A stretch of 64,000 bases of DNA from Methylotenera sp965234545 (GTDB lineage: Bacteria > Pseudomonadota > Gammaproteobacteria > Burkholderiales > Methylophilaceae), in contig OZ248348.1 in the NCBI GenBank assembly GCA_965234545.1, positions 310,001 to 374,000 on the forward strand. The letters run 5' to 3'. The position numbers were made by a program, and so were the translations under genes. The notes beneath the pieces were generated by a model, which saw nothing but the letters and a program-made list of their open reading frames with translations, made no database searches and had not been told where the DNA came from. This document shows positions 1-15,000 of the stretch, piece after piece. Positions within the stretch are counted from its first letter, which is position 1, and each line of letters opens with the position of its first letter.

Positions 1-1
1 T

Positions 2-3000
2 GGCGCGGGTGGCGCTGGCTCAGATAACACCATCAGCGGCGCATCGACCTATTATGGGGCTGGCGGAGCCGGCGGTGGATCCACTTCAGGTGTGGGCGGT
101 TCAGGAGTCGGCGGCAATGGCGGAAGTAATGCAGGTACGCTTGCAACAGTGGGCGCTGCCAATTCAGGTTCAGGCGGTGGCGGTGGTATGGGAACCGGTG
201 GCGGCAATGGTACCGCTGGAGCGGCAGGGGGCTCAGGGATTGTTATCGTTCGTTACTTGGGTGCGGATGCGGGCTCTGGAGGCACTGAAACCACAGGGAC
301 TGGCACTGCAACAGGCTATAGCTTGCATACCTTTACAACGACGGGTGCTGGCACACTGACCTTTAACTCCATTGCTGCAACATTGTCAGGGAACATCAGT
401 GGTGCCAATCAACTAACAGTCAATGCTGCACCGGGCACCTTGACCCTTTCAGGCACCAACACCTACTCAGGGGGCACCACCGTCTCTGGCGGCATGGTGC
501 TTGCTGGCATTGCTTCAACGGGCAGCGTAACTAATGGCGCATTCGGAACGGGCACGGTGACGGTGCAGTCTGGCTTCACCGTGGACCTAAATGGTTTTAA
601 TGTGGCGAATGCCATGAACTTAAGTGGCGCCGGTCTGAGCAGCAATGGCGCGTTGATTAATTCTGGCGCAGCAGCAACAGCCAGCGGTGCGGTGACTATT
701 GCCGCTAACACGTCCATCGGCGGTTCCGGTGCCATTACCATGAGTGGGGCCATTTCAGCCAGCACCTATACAGTCAGCTTTGTGAACGGCGCGAGCGTGA
801 CAGCGACGAACACCAGCAACAGCATTGCAACGGTGGTGATTACGAGCAGTGCCTTGGTGCTTAAAACAACGGCTGCGCTGACCGTGAATGCCAGCAGCTT
901 GAGCGGGGCATCTACTCTACAAACCGTGGCAGCCGCTAAAGACATCACCGTGTCAGGCGCCATCACCAACAACACCAATGGCAACAGCCTAACCTTGATG
1001 GCCTCCAGGGATGTCTTGGTTTCGGCTGCGATTGCTGGTGACACGGGTAAATCGCTAGCACTCAATTTCTATTCCGATGTGGACAGCACCGGTGGTGGCG
1101 GCTTCAAATCGACAGTTTCATCTGCGACGATAAGCACCTTTGGCGGAGCCATAACCATCGGCGGTGGGACAACCGACACCACCAGCGGTTGCGGGGCGGC
1201 GTATTCTTGCATAGCAGGGTATGCAAGTTATGGCAGCAGCACTGGTAATGCTGATGGTATTTATCTACTCAGCTCACTCAATGCCGCGGGCGGCAACATC
1301 AGCTTGTACGGTCGCGGCAACCCGACAGCCACAACAGCCGGTGCCGGGATTTACATTAATTATACTGGCACCGTAATAAGCACTTCTGGCACAGGGACGA
1401 TTACCCTTAATGGCGTATCTACTGGCGCAGAGCGCGGTATCTATTTTGTCAGCGGCAATATTTTAGCGGGCAGCGGGCTAATTTCGATGACTGCCACAGC
1501 TAACGCCACCAATGCCTATGCCGGCTTTAGGCTCGATGGAAGCACCATTACATCAACCGGCGCCTTGTCAATTAGTGGTACAGGCGGTAGTTCAGAGAAC
1601 GCCGTATTTATCTATGGGGCTGGCACCATCAGCGTGGCTGGCGATATCACCATCAACGGTCAAAATGCCAACCGGAACTGGGGCGTCTCTATTGATCTTG
1701 GTAAAGTATTGCAGACAAGTGCAGGCAACATTTCAATAACGGCCGTGGGCACAGGTGGTTTATATCTAAACGGCAGTCTTGTAGCTGGCAATGACCTAAC
1801 AACCCCTTCTTCGGGTGGCACGATCGGCATCAATACAACGGGTAATTCAAACTACGCGTTTCAACAAAATACGGGCTCATTGATTTCTTACGGCGCCATA
1901 TCGGTTACCGCTCTTGGGAGCAGCGCCCATACTTATTACCTGCATGGTACTGGGGCCAAAGTAAGATCGGCATCGGACATCACGATTAGCGCAACCTCAG
2001 GTACTTGGGGCCTGACCATGTATGACAACTCCTTGATCCAATCCACCGGCGGTAATATAGCCATTACCTCTAACGGTACAAGTGGCGGTATCTATGTGGG
2101 CACCACGGGTGGTATTTACGCCAGCAGCAATACCGCTTCCCCAACGGCTACGCCGACTGCTGGTGGAACATTAACCGTTAATGCCACAGGGGCTGCGGCC
2201 TATGGGGTTCAGCTAGCAGCGGGCTCATTGGTTTCTTATGGCGCGATGAGCATCACGGCGCGTGGCGCCGGGGCTTACCAAGGTGCGTATATTTACGGCA
2301 CCGGCACCTTCAAGGCGGTAGGCAGCATCACCATTGACAGTGCCACCAGCGGCGGACATTGGGGTTTGGATTTCAGCGCTAGCCGTGTTATGCAATCGAC
2401 CACCGGAGATATTAACATCACCGCGGTGGGTAATAAGGGCATGTATTTAAACGGAAGTATTGTGGCCAGCACCAGCACAACCGACACCTCGTCAGCTACC
2501 GTTCCAGTGGCGGGAGGCGCGATCACCATCAGTGCAACGGGTCGAGCTTGGGAAGGTCTGCAAGTGGGGGCTGGTTCAATTATTGCTAATGGGGTGATAT
2601 CAATCACGGGTAGCGCAACAGGCGGCTATTATGGAGTCGATTTTTCTGGTGCGGGCGCCACAAAAGCCGTTGGTAATGTCACCATTAATGCCTCGAATAC
2701 TGGCGCTCAATGGGCATTTTGGCAATACGATAGCCGCATTACGCAATCAACGACTGGCAATATTTCTATCACGGCAACCGCTCCAGCAGGCCATGGCATG
2801 TATATCTATGGTGGTGGCTTAGTGGCTGGTAACGACACTGCAACCCCAAGCAGCGGCGGCAGCATAACAATAAACTCGACTTCTGGAGCGAATAATATTG
2901 ATGGCGCTGCCTTGCGTATGGATGCTAGCAGTACCAAGATCATCGCTTATGGGGACATCAGCATTTATGCCAATGGCGCTGCCGCGGGATTAAATGTAGC

Positions 3001-6000
3001 TAGCCAGCAAGGCCACGGCGTGATTATGTGGGGCAGTTCACAAGTCATTCGTAGTTTCAACGGCGCTTTGAGTATCACGGCTTATGCTAGTCAGTATTAC
3101 AACAGTGCTTCTGGTTTGTCCGTCTATGCTGGGGGTATTACTGTTTACAGTGGGTCAGACTTACTGAAAGCCAAAGGTAATGTGTCGCTTAATGCGGTCA
3201 ATATGCCAGGCATAGCCCTTTATTTAACAGCGGCAAATGATTCTGGCGGGGGTGTTATTTCTGACGAAGGCAATATTGTAATGAACGGCTTAAGTAACAA
3301 CTCTGCTCAGCCAGCAACTTATATACGCTTACCTATAACCGCCACACTAGGTTCAGTATCGATCTCTGGCGCAGGTAAGGCCTACGGTATTTTGCAAGAT
3401 GCATGGGGTGGCTCGGTTTCTGGAAAAACTGGCGTAAGTATGATGGGTTACTCAACAGAAGGCTACGGCCTTTATTATGGTGTTGGCTCGGTCACATCCA
3501 GTAACGGCAGCGTGATTTTGTCAGGCACAACTGCCAGCACCAATGCAGGCCATTACGGCATATATTCAAACGCTAGAATCGTGTCTGCGGTCAACGGCTC
3601 AGTGACATTCCAGGGTGCGAAAATTGATACAGCAACGAGCTTGGTTAATGCGGCTGGCAATACTGTGAGTAGCTCACCAGCCCCATACTTTGCCATTGCT
3701 GATTCCGCAGCGATGGCCAGTGCTGCTACTTATGGCGTCTATTGGACAGGCGCTATCACCGCTAACACCACCAGTGGCCAAATCAACTTATACGCTAAAG
3801 CCCCGCAAATTTCAGGCGTGATGACCGCCTACGGTTTGTTCCTTGCCACGACCAATCAAAGCTACACGCTAACCGGTGCAAACTCAGTCATTAGCGTGCT
3901 GGCCGGTAGCATAGGCACCGGCAGTTTAAGCTTCCAAACCGCGTCTAACCTTGAAATCGGTAGCTTGTCGGGCGTGGATGGCTTTACTGGTGCGGGCTTG
4001 ACCATCACCGAGACGGCCACCTTGTCGCAAACAAAATCCATCACTGTGTCTACCTTGACGTTGGCTGGTTCAGGCGGTGTGTTTGATCTAAGCAGAGTCA
4101 ATACCATTAGCACCAGCATCACGCTCAATAGCGGCACCATAAAAGTCAGTCATGCGAATGCACTGGGAACAGCGTCTGCCCCGATCACCATGGCGGCCTC
4201 CACCACCTTGCTATCGAATGTTTCGACCTTGACATTAAACAATCCCATCAGCATGAGCGGTGCCGCCACCATCAATGCGCCAGGCGGTTACAGCTTGATT
4301 TTGTCTGGCATTTTAAGTGGTGCCAGCGGCGCTTTAACCATCAATAATCCCACCACCAACACCGGCACCGTCATTCTCTCGGGCGCCAACACTTACGGCA
4401 GCACCACCACCGTATCAGCTGGGACGCTGCAAATTGGTGCAGGGTCAACCACCGGCAGTATTGGCGCAGGTGCTGTGACCAATAATGGCAGTCTAATTTT
4501 CAATCGTAGTAATGATTTTACCGTAGCAAGCGCTATCTCTGGTTCAGGGAGCGTCACCAAAGAAGGCAGTGGCGCACTTACCTTAAACACGGGGCAAAGC
4601 ACCTATAGTGGCGGTACAACTGTCAATGCAGGTACCTTGATACTAAATGATCTCTATAACAATAGTAATGGCGTCATTTTAGGGGTGCTAAACGTCAATG
4701 CAAACGGTATTGTTCAATTGACTGGTTACTCATCTGTGTTTGGATGGAGCGCTAATCGCGTTTCAACCATTAACATCAACGGTGGTTTGGTCGAGGTGGT
4801 GGGTGCTGTTCAACACATTTGGAATGTGACACTTAATTTTACTGGTGGCGGCACCCTAAGATCCAATAGCGGCACAAGCTCTGCTTCAACAACCTCTTAT
4901 TGGGAGTGGGGTGGTGTGACGGTCAATGTGACGGACCCAAGTGCTGAAGCCGTGATTGCGGGCAGGATTAACTTACGTTCACAAGGCACCATAAGCACTA
5001 CCACCTTTACCGTTGCTGATGGGTCTGCAAGCAACGATTTATTGTTAAGTGCTGCCATTACTGAAGCCTCTGCCATGGGCTTTAACAAAGCCGGGTCAGG
5101 CACCATGACAGTTAGTGGGGCAAACACCAATACTGCCGCCATTGCAGTCAATGCCGGCACCTTGGCCGTGACCAACGTGACTGGTTTGGGCGCCACGGCC
5201 GGTGGTGTCACGGTAGCCAGTGGCGCCACGCTGGATTTACAAAATGTCGCCGTCGGTGCCGAAGCAGTGACCCTAAGCGGCGGCACCTTAGCTACCAGTA
5301 CTGGCACGTCCAGTTTGGCTGGCGCGGTCACCATGAGTGCCCACAGCAACACGAGCGTGGCAGGCACGCAATTGACCGTTTCCGGTGTTGTCTCGGGCGC
5401 GTTTAATTTAACGAAAACCGGTGCTGGGAATTTGATTCTAAGCTCAGCGAGCAATACTTACAGTGGCGTCACCACCATCAGCGCCGGTACCTTAACCTTC
5501 CAAAATAATGTCCCTAGCCTCACATCGAGCAGCTTTGTTGGCCCGGGCAGTTTGGTGGTTGAGCCCAGTAGCACCAGCTTCACCAGCGACTACACATTTA
5601 ATGAAACCTTAAGCACCTTAACCAAGTTGGGCGGCCTCACTTTGGGTAAATCGGGCAACACCGCCAACATCATTAACAGCAACGCCATCAGCGTGGATGG
5701 CCCCATCACTGTTCACGCTGGTGCCCTAACCCTAACGGGTGGTTTAACCACCACCAATGCCACGACAGGCGATATTAATTTGACCGTGTCTACCCTAACC
5801 GGCAGCAACATCGCCTTGGCGGATGGGCGCGCGCTCACCGTTACGCAATCAGGCAACAGCACTTACGCTGGAGTGATCAGCGGCACGAGCGCCACCTTGA
5901 CCAAAGCCGGCGCCGGTGCCTTATACCTAACTGGGGTGAGCACCTACACGGGCGGCACTACCATTAGCGCCGGTTATTTAGAGTTGCAAACAGCAGGCAG

Positions 6001-9000
6001 GATCAGTGGCAATGTCCTCAATAACGGCCAGTTAGGCTTTAATCAAAATGCCACTTTGACGTATTCAGGGGTGATTAGTGGCAGTGGCTCGGTTGTTAAA
6101 TACGCTTCCAATAGCTTGACCTTTACCGGCGCTAACACTTACAGCGGCGGCACCACTGTTTCTGCCGGCACGCTGCAAATCGGCAGTGGCAGTACCACAG
6201 GCAGCTTAGGCTCAGGTAATGTGGCTAATAACGCTACGCTGACCTTTAACCGCAGTGACAATTTGACGTATGCCGGCGTGATTTCTGGCAGCGGCGCCTT
6301 GGTTAAAAATGCATCCAACACCCTTACCTTGACTGGCGCAAACACTTACACCGGGGCGACAACCATCAATGCCGGTGAGTTGGTGATAGAGCGTGACAGC
6401 TTAACCTTCGCCACCAGTGGCTTTAGTGGCTCAGGGACCTTGGTGGTGCAATCGGCGGCCAGCAGCTTTGCCTCCCCTTACACCTTTAATGCCCCCATTA
6501 GCAGCTTGGGCGGCTTAACCATAGGTAAAGTAGGCAACACGACGGCGGTGACCCTGGGTTCGGCCATTACCCTCAATGGCAATGTGTTGGTGAACGGCCC
6601 AACCAAGTTGTACGCCAACGTGACAACCAGCGGCACGCAAGAATACACCGGCGACGTGACCATTTCTGACAACATCGTATCGCTCTCCACTATGGGCAAC
6701 AGCTCGGCCGGTAACAGCATTACTTTTGGCGGCAACATCAATGGCCTAAGTGCCAATGCGCAAAGTTTGTATTTGTTAAGTGGCAACGCAGCGATCGATA
6801 TCGCCGGTAGCGTCGGCAGCACGACGGCGCTTAACCAGTTTGGTTTGGGCGGCACGGGTGCGTACGTGGGGAGCTCGGCGACGAATTTCTCCGCAACGGG
6901 CAGTGCACAAACGTTTACGCCTAGCAGCACTAGCTTCTACTTAATTCAGGTGTGGGGAGCACAGGGTGGCAGTTACAGGAGTACTGGCGGCTTGGGTGGT
7001 TACGCCGAGGGGGTGCTTAGCCTGACTTCAGGAACGGCCATCAGCGTTTATGTCGGTAGGGCCGGCGCTGCAGGAGGTTCTTCGAGTGCTGGTGCCGGTG
7101 GCTGGAATGGCGGCGCTGCAGGTTCTTACTACGGCGGTGGCGGTGGCGGCGCAACGGATATTCGAGTGGGTGGCACTGCGCTAGCCAATCGCGTGCTGGT
7201 GGCGGGTGGCGGCGGTGGCAGTGGCTTAGACCCTATAGGCGGTGCGGGTGGCGGGCTGGTCGGTACGGCAGGCGGTGATGGAACCGGTGCTGGCGGCGCT
7301 GGGGGAACGCAAAGTGCTGGCGGTGTGGGCTCAGGCACATACCCGGGTGCATCGGGTACCTTAGGCGTGGGCGGCGCGTCCGGTAGCAATGGCCGAGTCG
7401 ATTACAACTACGCCGGTGGTGGCGGTGGCGGTTATTACGGCGGTGCCGGCGGCGCAGCCAACCCAAATACCAACAGCAATATATACAATGGCGGCGGCGG
7501 TGGCGGTGGTTCGTCCTATGTTGGTGGCGTGGCCTTGGGCGTGACCACGGCCGGCTTACGCTCAGGCAATGGTTACGCGACGATTTCCGTGGCCACGGAA
7601 ACCTACACGGCCGGCAGCCAAACCGGCACGGTGACCATAGGTGGCAGCGTCAATGCCGCTGCTTTAAAAACCGCCGCGACTAACTTTGCCTTTAAACTCG
7701 GCCAAACGGTGGCGTCTGGCACGTCTAACCTAGGCGCCAACACCACGTTAAACAACACTGGCGGTTTCATTATGGGGACGGCGTCTAATGCCCACGATTT
7801 ATCCGTGACGGGCTCTTTTGCGACGGCCGCTAGTGGCACAGCAAAATTGAGCGGTGGCGTGACCACCACCAGCACTCAAACTTATGCCGCGGCGCTTGAG
7901 TTGACTGGCGATACTACCTTCACAACGACTAACGCGAACGTGACGTTTAGTTCAACGGTGGACGGCACCACGACCAACAGCGAATCCATTACGGTGGCGG
8001 CCGGCACTGGCGATACCACATTCACTGGCGCCGTGGGTGGCACCACCTCCCTTAAAAATATCAGCGTGACCACCGGGGCATTAACGGCCGCTGCCGTCAA
8101 AGCCGACACGGCCATCAGCGTGACCAATACATCGGCCTCAACCATCAGCGGCATTGTTTCAGGCGATGCCAGCTTCACTAAGGCAGGGGCATCCACGCTA
8201 ACGCTTTCTGGTGTGAATACCTATGCCGGCGCTACCGCCATCAACGCAGGTACGCTGATAGCGGCCAATACCAGCGGCACCACCATTAAGGACAGCAGTG
8301 CCGTGACCGTGGCCACTGGCGCCACCTTGGATCTGCGTTACAGCGAAACGCTGGGTTCGTTGGCCGGCGCAGGCACCATTAGCACCGGTGCAGCAGGCGC
8401 TAAAACCTTAACCGTGGGTGGCTTAAACAGCGACACCACTTTCAGTGGCGTGCTGCAAAATGGGTCGGGCAGCTTGTTGCTAACCAAGGCAGGAACGGGC
8501 GCATTGACCTTGACCGGCGCCAACACCTACACCGGCGCCACCGTGATTAACGGCGGCAGTTTGGTGTTTGAACGCAATGCCCCTAGCATTACCACCAGCG
8601 GTTTCAGTGGTTCGGGTTCGCTGGTGATACGCTCGGCCGGTAGCGCCTTTAGCAGTGCCTACACCTTCAATGCCAGCATCAGCGACATGGGTAGCTTTAC
8701 TCTAGGTAAAGTCGGCAACACCAGTAACGTGACGCTCTCTGCCGCAATCAGTGTGGCGGGTGCAGTCACCATTTACGGTGCAGACATTGCCATCAATGCC
8801 ACCTTAAGCACCACCGGCAGCAATACCATTTGGTTGTATGGCAGTGGCACTGTCAATGGTTCGGGTGCCATCACCACGGATAAATTGGCCCTGATGGGCG
8901 GTGCGGTGAGCTTAACCACGGCGACGAACAATGTAGGCACCTTGGCGGCGCAAGACATCAGCTCACTGAGCTATGTGGATAGCGATGCGCTGACGGTGGG

Positions 9001-12000
9001 CGTGGTCAATCCAACCGGCATCGATGCCACTGGTACCGTGCGCATCAGCACCGTTACCGGTGATTTAACCGTGTCACAAAATATCGCCACCAGTGACACC
9101 AGCAGCAGTGCAATCGTTCTGATTGCCGGCAGTGGCACGGCGGCGGGCACGGCCACCGGCGGTAATGTCTTGCTGACCAATGGCGCGACATTAAGCACCG
9201 GCACCAATGGTCGCGTGGTGATCTACACGGGCTCCGTGGCTAACAGCACGGGCGTGACGAGTTACGTGGTTTCCGGTTCTGCGCACTTCCGTTATAACAG
9301 CAAGGAAGGCACCAGCAACTTCACCACGGCTTTGGGTAGCAGCGGTAAGCACGCGGTTTACCGTGAAGCGATTGCTGTGACGATTAGCACCAACGATCAA
9401 AGCATTACTTACGGCGATGCCATACCGACCCTGACCGGGACCACGGGCACTTTGGTGAATGGTGATGTGGCTGGCTACAGTGTTGATGGTGCGCTGTATT
9501 CCACCGCGAACAAGCTAAATGCAGGTAGCTACAGCATCATAGGCAGCGGCCCATTGGGGCTGGGCTATACCGTGACCGCTACCAACGGCACCATCAGCGT
9601 GGCTACCAAAGCGATTACCATTGCTGGCTTTGCCGTCTCCGATAAGGATTACGATGGCACTAGAACAGCCACGGTGACCAATGCCGGTTCCGTTTCCGGT
9701 GCAGTGAGTGGGGATGATGTAACGGTGTCCTCCGTGACAGCCATTTTTGCGGATAAACACGCCGGCAACAACAAAGCCTTGACCATCAGTGGCGGTACTT
9801 TAAGTGGAACAGATAGAGCCAACTACACGGCGACTATTTCAGGCTCCACCACGGCCACAATCAATGCCAAAGCCGTGACCTTAACCGCGCCCAACATCAG
9901 CAAAGAATACGATGGCAGCCTGACTTATACCGCTACTAGCGCCAACCTAAGCAGCTTAAGTGCTTCACTGCTAGGCGGTGATACGGTCACGGCCGCCACC
10001 TTGGCCTACACCAATAAAAATGCCGCGACCGGCAGCAAGGTGGTGACCACCAGCAGCGCCAGCATTAGCGATGGCAACAGCGGCAATAACTACAGCATCA
10101 GCTACGCCAATAACACGACCAGCAGCATTACTAAAGCCACAGTCGGCTTGTCTGCGGCTAAAGAATACGACGGATTGACTACCCTGGGCGCTGGCACGGT
10201 GACCATTACCACCGGGGTTGGCAGCGAGACCTTAGCCTATAGCGGGGCCACTGCAAGCAATGCCAATGTGGCCACGGCCAATAAATACATCGATGCCATT
10301 ACCCTGGCCGATGCCACGGACGGTTCGGGTGGCTTGCTAGCCAACTACCAATTGCCCACCTTGAATGCAGCTAACGCACCGGTAACCATTAGCAAAGCGA
10401 CCTTAACCGTGACGGCTGACGCGAAGAACATGACTTACGGTGACAGCAGCTTGCCTAGCTTCACCGCTACCATAGCTGGCTTTGTGAACAGCCAAAACTT
10501 GAGCAGCTCTGGCGTGACCGGTAGCGCTGGTTTGACCACCACGGCCACGGCTTACGACGGCAGCACGGCGGGTTCTGCGTCGGTGGTGGGTGATTACCCC
10601 ATCACCGCTGCGGTGGGCACATTAAGCGCGTCTAACTACCAGTTTAGTTACACCAACGGTACATTGAGCGTGGGTAAAGCCAGCTTAACCATCACCGCGG
10701 CGAACGACAGCAAGGTGTACGGTGCCACCACCACGGCCGCCAGCATTGCTTACAGCAGTGGCGTGGCAGCAGGCGTATCGACTGGTTACACGACTTCTGG
10801 TTTAGTGAACGGCGATACAATTAGCAGCCTGACCTTAACCAGCAGCGGTGCTAGCGCCACGGCCACGGTGGCCGGTGGTCCTTACACCATTACACCAAGC
10901 GCATTGAGCGGGTCTACCCGCACCACGGCGAACAACTACACCATCACTTACACCAACGCTGGCACTGGCCTGACCGTGAACAAAGCGACCTTAACCGTGA
11001 CGGCTGACGCGAAGAGCATGACTTACGGTGACAGCAGCTTGCCTAGCTTCACCGCTACCATAGCTGGCTTTGTGAACAGCCAAAACCTAGCCACCTCTGG
11101 TGTAAGCGGTAGCGCTGGTTTGACCACCACGGCCACGGCTTACGACGGCAGCACCGCTGGTTCTGCCTCCGTAGTGGGCGATTACCCCATCACCGCTGCG
11201 TTGGGCACCTTGACTGCGTCTAACTACCAGTTCAGCTACACCAACGGTACATTGAGCGTGGGTAAAGCCAGCTTAACCATCACCGCGGCGAACGACAGCA
11301 AGGTGTACGGTGCCACCACCACGGCCGCCAGCATTGCTTACAGCAGTGGCGTGGCCGCAGGCGTATCGACTGGTTACACGACTTCTGGTTTAGTGAACGG
11401 CGATACAATTAGCAGCCTGACCTTAACCAGCAGCGGTGCTAGCGCCACGGCCACGGTGGCCGGTGGTCCTTACACGATTACGCCTAGTGCTCTAAGCGGG
11501 TCTACCCGCACCACGGCGGACAACTACACCATCACTTACACCAACGCTGGCACTGGCCTGACCGTGAACAAAGCGACCTTAACCGTAACGGCTGACGCGA
11601 AGAACATGACTTACGGTGACAGCAGCTTGCCTAGCTTCACTGCGACCATAGCTGGCTTTGTGAACAGCCAAAACCTAGCCACCTCTGGTGTAAGCGGTAG
11701 CGCTGGTTTGACCACCACGGCCACGGCTTACGACGGCAGCACCGCGGGTTCTGCGTCTGTGGTGGGTGATTACCCCATCACCGCTGCGTTGGGCACCTTG
11801 ACTGCGTCTAACTACCAGTTCAGCTACACCAACGGTACATTGAGCGTGGGTAAAGCCAACTTAACCATCACCGCGGCGAACGACAGCAAGGTATACGGTG
11901 CGACGACCACGGCGGCCAGCATTGCTTACAGCAGTGGCGTGGCAGCTAACGTGTCGACTGGTTACACGACTTCTGGTTTAGTGAACGGCGATACAATTAG

Positions 12001-15000
12001 CAGCCTGACCTTAACCAGCAGCGGTGCTAGCGCCACGGCCACGGTGGCCGGTGGTCCTTACACGATTACGCCTAGTGCTCTAAGCGGGTCTACCCGCACC
12101 ACGGCGGACAACTACACCATCACTTACAGCAACGCTGGCACTGGCCTGACCGTGAACAAAGCGACCTTAACCGTAACGGCTGACGCGAAGAACATGACTT
12201 ACGGTGACAGCAGCTTGCCTAGCTTCACTGCGACCATAGCTGGCTTTGTGAACAGCCAAGTTCTAGCCACCTCTGGTGTAAGCGGTAGCGCTGGTTTGAC
12301 CACCACGGCCACGGCTTACGACGGCAGCACCGCGGGTTCTGCGTCTGTGGTGGGTGATTACCCCATCACCGCTGCGTTGGGCACCTTGACTGCGTCTAAC
12401 TACCAGTTCAGCTACACCAACGGTACATTGAGCGTGGGTAAAGCCAACTTAACCATCACCGCGGCGAACGACAGCAAGGTATACGGTGCGACGACCACGG
12501 CGGCCAGCATTGCTTACAGCAGTGGCGTGGCAGCTAACGTGTCGACTGGTTACACGACTTCTGGTTTAGTGAACGGCGATACAATTAGCAGCCTGACCTT
12601 AACCAGCAGCGGTGCTAGCGCCACGGCGACGGTGGCCGGTGGTCCTTACACGATTACGCCAAGTGCGTTAAGTGGATCTACCCGCACCACGACGGACAAC
12701 TACACCATCACTTACAGCAACGCTGGCACCGGCTTAACCGTGAACAAAGCGACCTTAACGGTGACGGCAGCGAATAAAGACCGTGTGTACGGCGATGCCA
12801 ACCCGAGCTTGACATACGCCATCACCGGATACGTGAATGGCCAAGACTTGAGCACCTCTGGCGTGACTGGCGCGCCAACGATTAGCACCACAGCAAGCGC
12901 GTCATCCAACGTGGCCAGCTACACCATTACCTCTGCGGCCAACAACTTAGCAGCGGACAATTACCAATTTAGCTACGCCAATGGCAGCTTGACGGTGAAC
13001 CGCAGACCGATCACGGTGACGGCAGAGAATAAAGATAGGCTTTACGGCGCGGCCAACCCGACCTTGACTTACACGGTCGCCACCGATGGCAGCAATGGCA
13101 GCCGTGGCTTATACAGCACAGACAGCTTGACCGGCATCCCCGCCACCACAGCGATTGCCACCACCAACGTGGGCACGGTAGCGATCACGCAAAACACCTT
13201 GACCAACAGCAATAATGCCAATTACGACATCAGTTTTAGCAACGGTGTGTTGACCATAGACCCAGCCACTTTGACTTACACGGCCACGGCGGCGAGCAGT
13301 GAATACGGCAGCACCCCTAGCGTGAATGCCGGTACGGTGACTGGTTTTGTGAACAGCCAAAGCTTGGCCACAGCCACCACAGGTACTGCCTTATTTAGCA
13401 CCACGGCCACAGCAACCAGCAATGTCGGCAGCTACGCGATTAACGGATCCGGCTTAACGGCCAACAACGGCAACTATATCTTCGCCCAAGCCGCTGGCAA
13501 CGCGACCGCCTTGACGGTGGGCAAAGCCACCTTAACCTACACCGCCACGGCAGCCAACAGCATTTACGGCGCCACCCCTAGCGTGAACGCAGGTTCCATC
13601 GGTGGCTTTGTCAACAGTGAAACCGACGCAGTATTGACCGGCACCCTTTTATTTAGCACCACCGCAACCGGTACCAGCAACGTCGGCAGTTACGCCATTA
13701 ACGGCAGCGGTTACAGTTCAGACAATTACCAATTTGCCCAAGCCGCTGGCAACGCGACCGCCTTAACTGTGGGCAAAGCCACCTTAACCTACACCGCCAC
13801 GGCCGCCAACAGCGAGTACGGATCAACGCCTAGCGTGAATGCCGGTAGCGTGACCGGTTACGTGAATGGCCAAAATCAGGCCACGGCCACCACCGGTACC
13901 TTGTTATTTAGCACCACCGCGACCGGTACCAGCAACGTTGGCAGTTACGCCATTAACGGCTCCGGCTTGAGTGCGACCAACTACGATTTTGCCCAAGCAT
14001 CCGGCAACGCGACGGCCCTAACGATAGATGCTAAAACCTTAACCATCAGCGCCAATGCCCGCAACACGACCTACGGTACGGCCCTAGTGTTGGGCACCAC
14101 GGCCTTTACTAAAGTGGGCTTAGTTAATAGCGACACGGCGACTGGCGTGACCTTGAAACACGGCACCAACACCACCGTGCCGGCCACCCAAGGTGCTGGC
14201 ACTTACAGCAATGAATTGGTCGCCAGCGCAGCGCAGGGCACGGGATTAACTAACTACAACATTGTTTACGTTGCCAACACCTTAACCGTGAATAAGGCCA
14301 CGCTAACCTACACCGCGACGGCGGCCAACAGCATTTACGGCGCCACCCCTAGCGTGAATGCGGGTAGCATCAGTGGCTTTGTGAACAGTGAAACCGAAAC
14401 GGTATTGACTGGCAGCATGTTGTTTAGTACCACGGCGACGCGCACCAGCAACGTCGGCAGTTACGCCATTAACGGTAGCGGCTACAGCTCAGACAATTAC
14501 CAATTTGCCCAAGCCGCTGGCAATGCCACGGCCTTGACCGTTGGCAAAGCCACCTTAACCTACACCGCCACGGCAGCTAACAGCATTTACGGTGCTACCC
14601 CTAGCGTGAATGCCGGTTCTATCGGTGGCTTTGTGAACAATGAAACAGACGCAGTATTGACCGGTACCCTGTTGTTTAGCACCACCGCCACAGCAACAAG
14701 CAATGTCGGCAGCTACGCCATTAACGGCAGCGGTTACAGTTCAGACAATTACCAATTTGCCCAAGCCGCTGGCAATGCGACCGCCTTAACGGTGGGCAAA
14801 GCCACCTTAACCTACACCGCCACGGCAGCCAATAGCGAATACGGATCAAGCCCTAGCGTGAATGCCGGTAGCGTGACCGGTTACGTGAATGGCCAAAATC
14901 AGGCCACGGCCACCACCGGTACCTTGTTATTTAGCACCACCGCGACCGGCACCAGCAACGTGGGCAGTTACGCCATTAACGGTTCTGGTTTGAGTGCGAC

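Larger units (their letters stand above)
430..8600 (+). repeat. Passenger-type autotransporter beta-strand repeats in the adhesin
   Basis: At least ten copies of a roughly 30-residue motif of the form K-x-G-x-G-x-L-T-L-T-G-A-N-T-Y-x-G-x-T occur at about 431-490, 4380-4440, 4570-4650, 5090-5170, 5415-5500, 5905-5990, 6097-6185, 6305-6390, 8178-8270 and 8485-8575, with a degenerate copy near 21370-21430. This is the autotransporter-associated beta-strand (PATR-like) repeat, which adds rungs to beta-helical passengers. The copies are diverged in DNA sequence, so this part looks older than the MBG array. Confidence 0.85.

Noticed and set aside
4897..5454. Minus-strand open frame of 185 codons inside the adhesin gene
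   Set aside because: It is the antisense of repeat DNA rich in GCC, GGC and ACC, which leaves stops rare on the reverse strand. The predicted protein is low-complexity Ala/Val/Pro/Leu with no ribosome site. The same holds for 463-765, 6478-6930, 7882-8196, 20527-20823 and 21247-21696.
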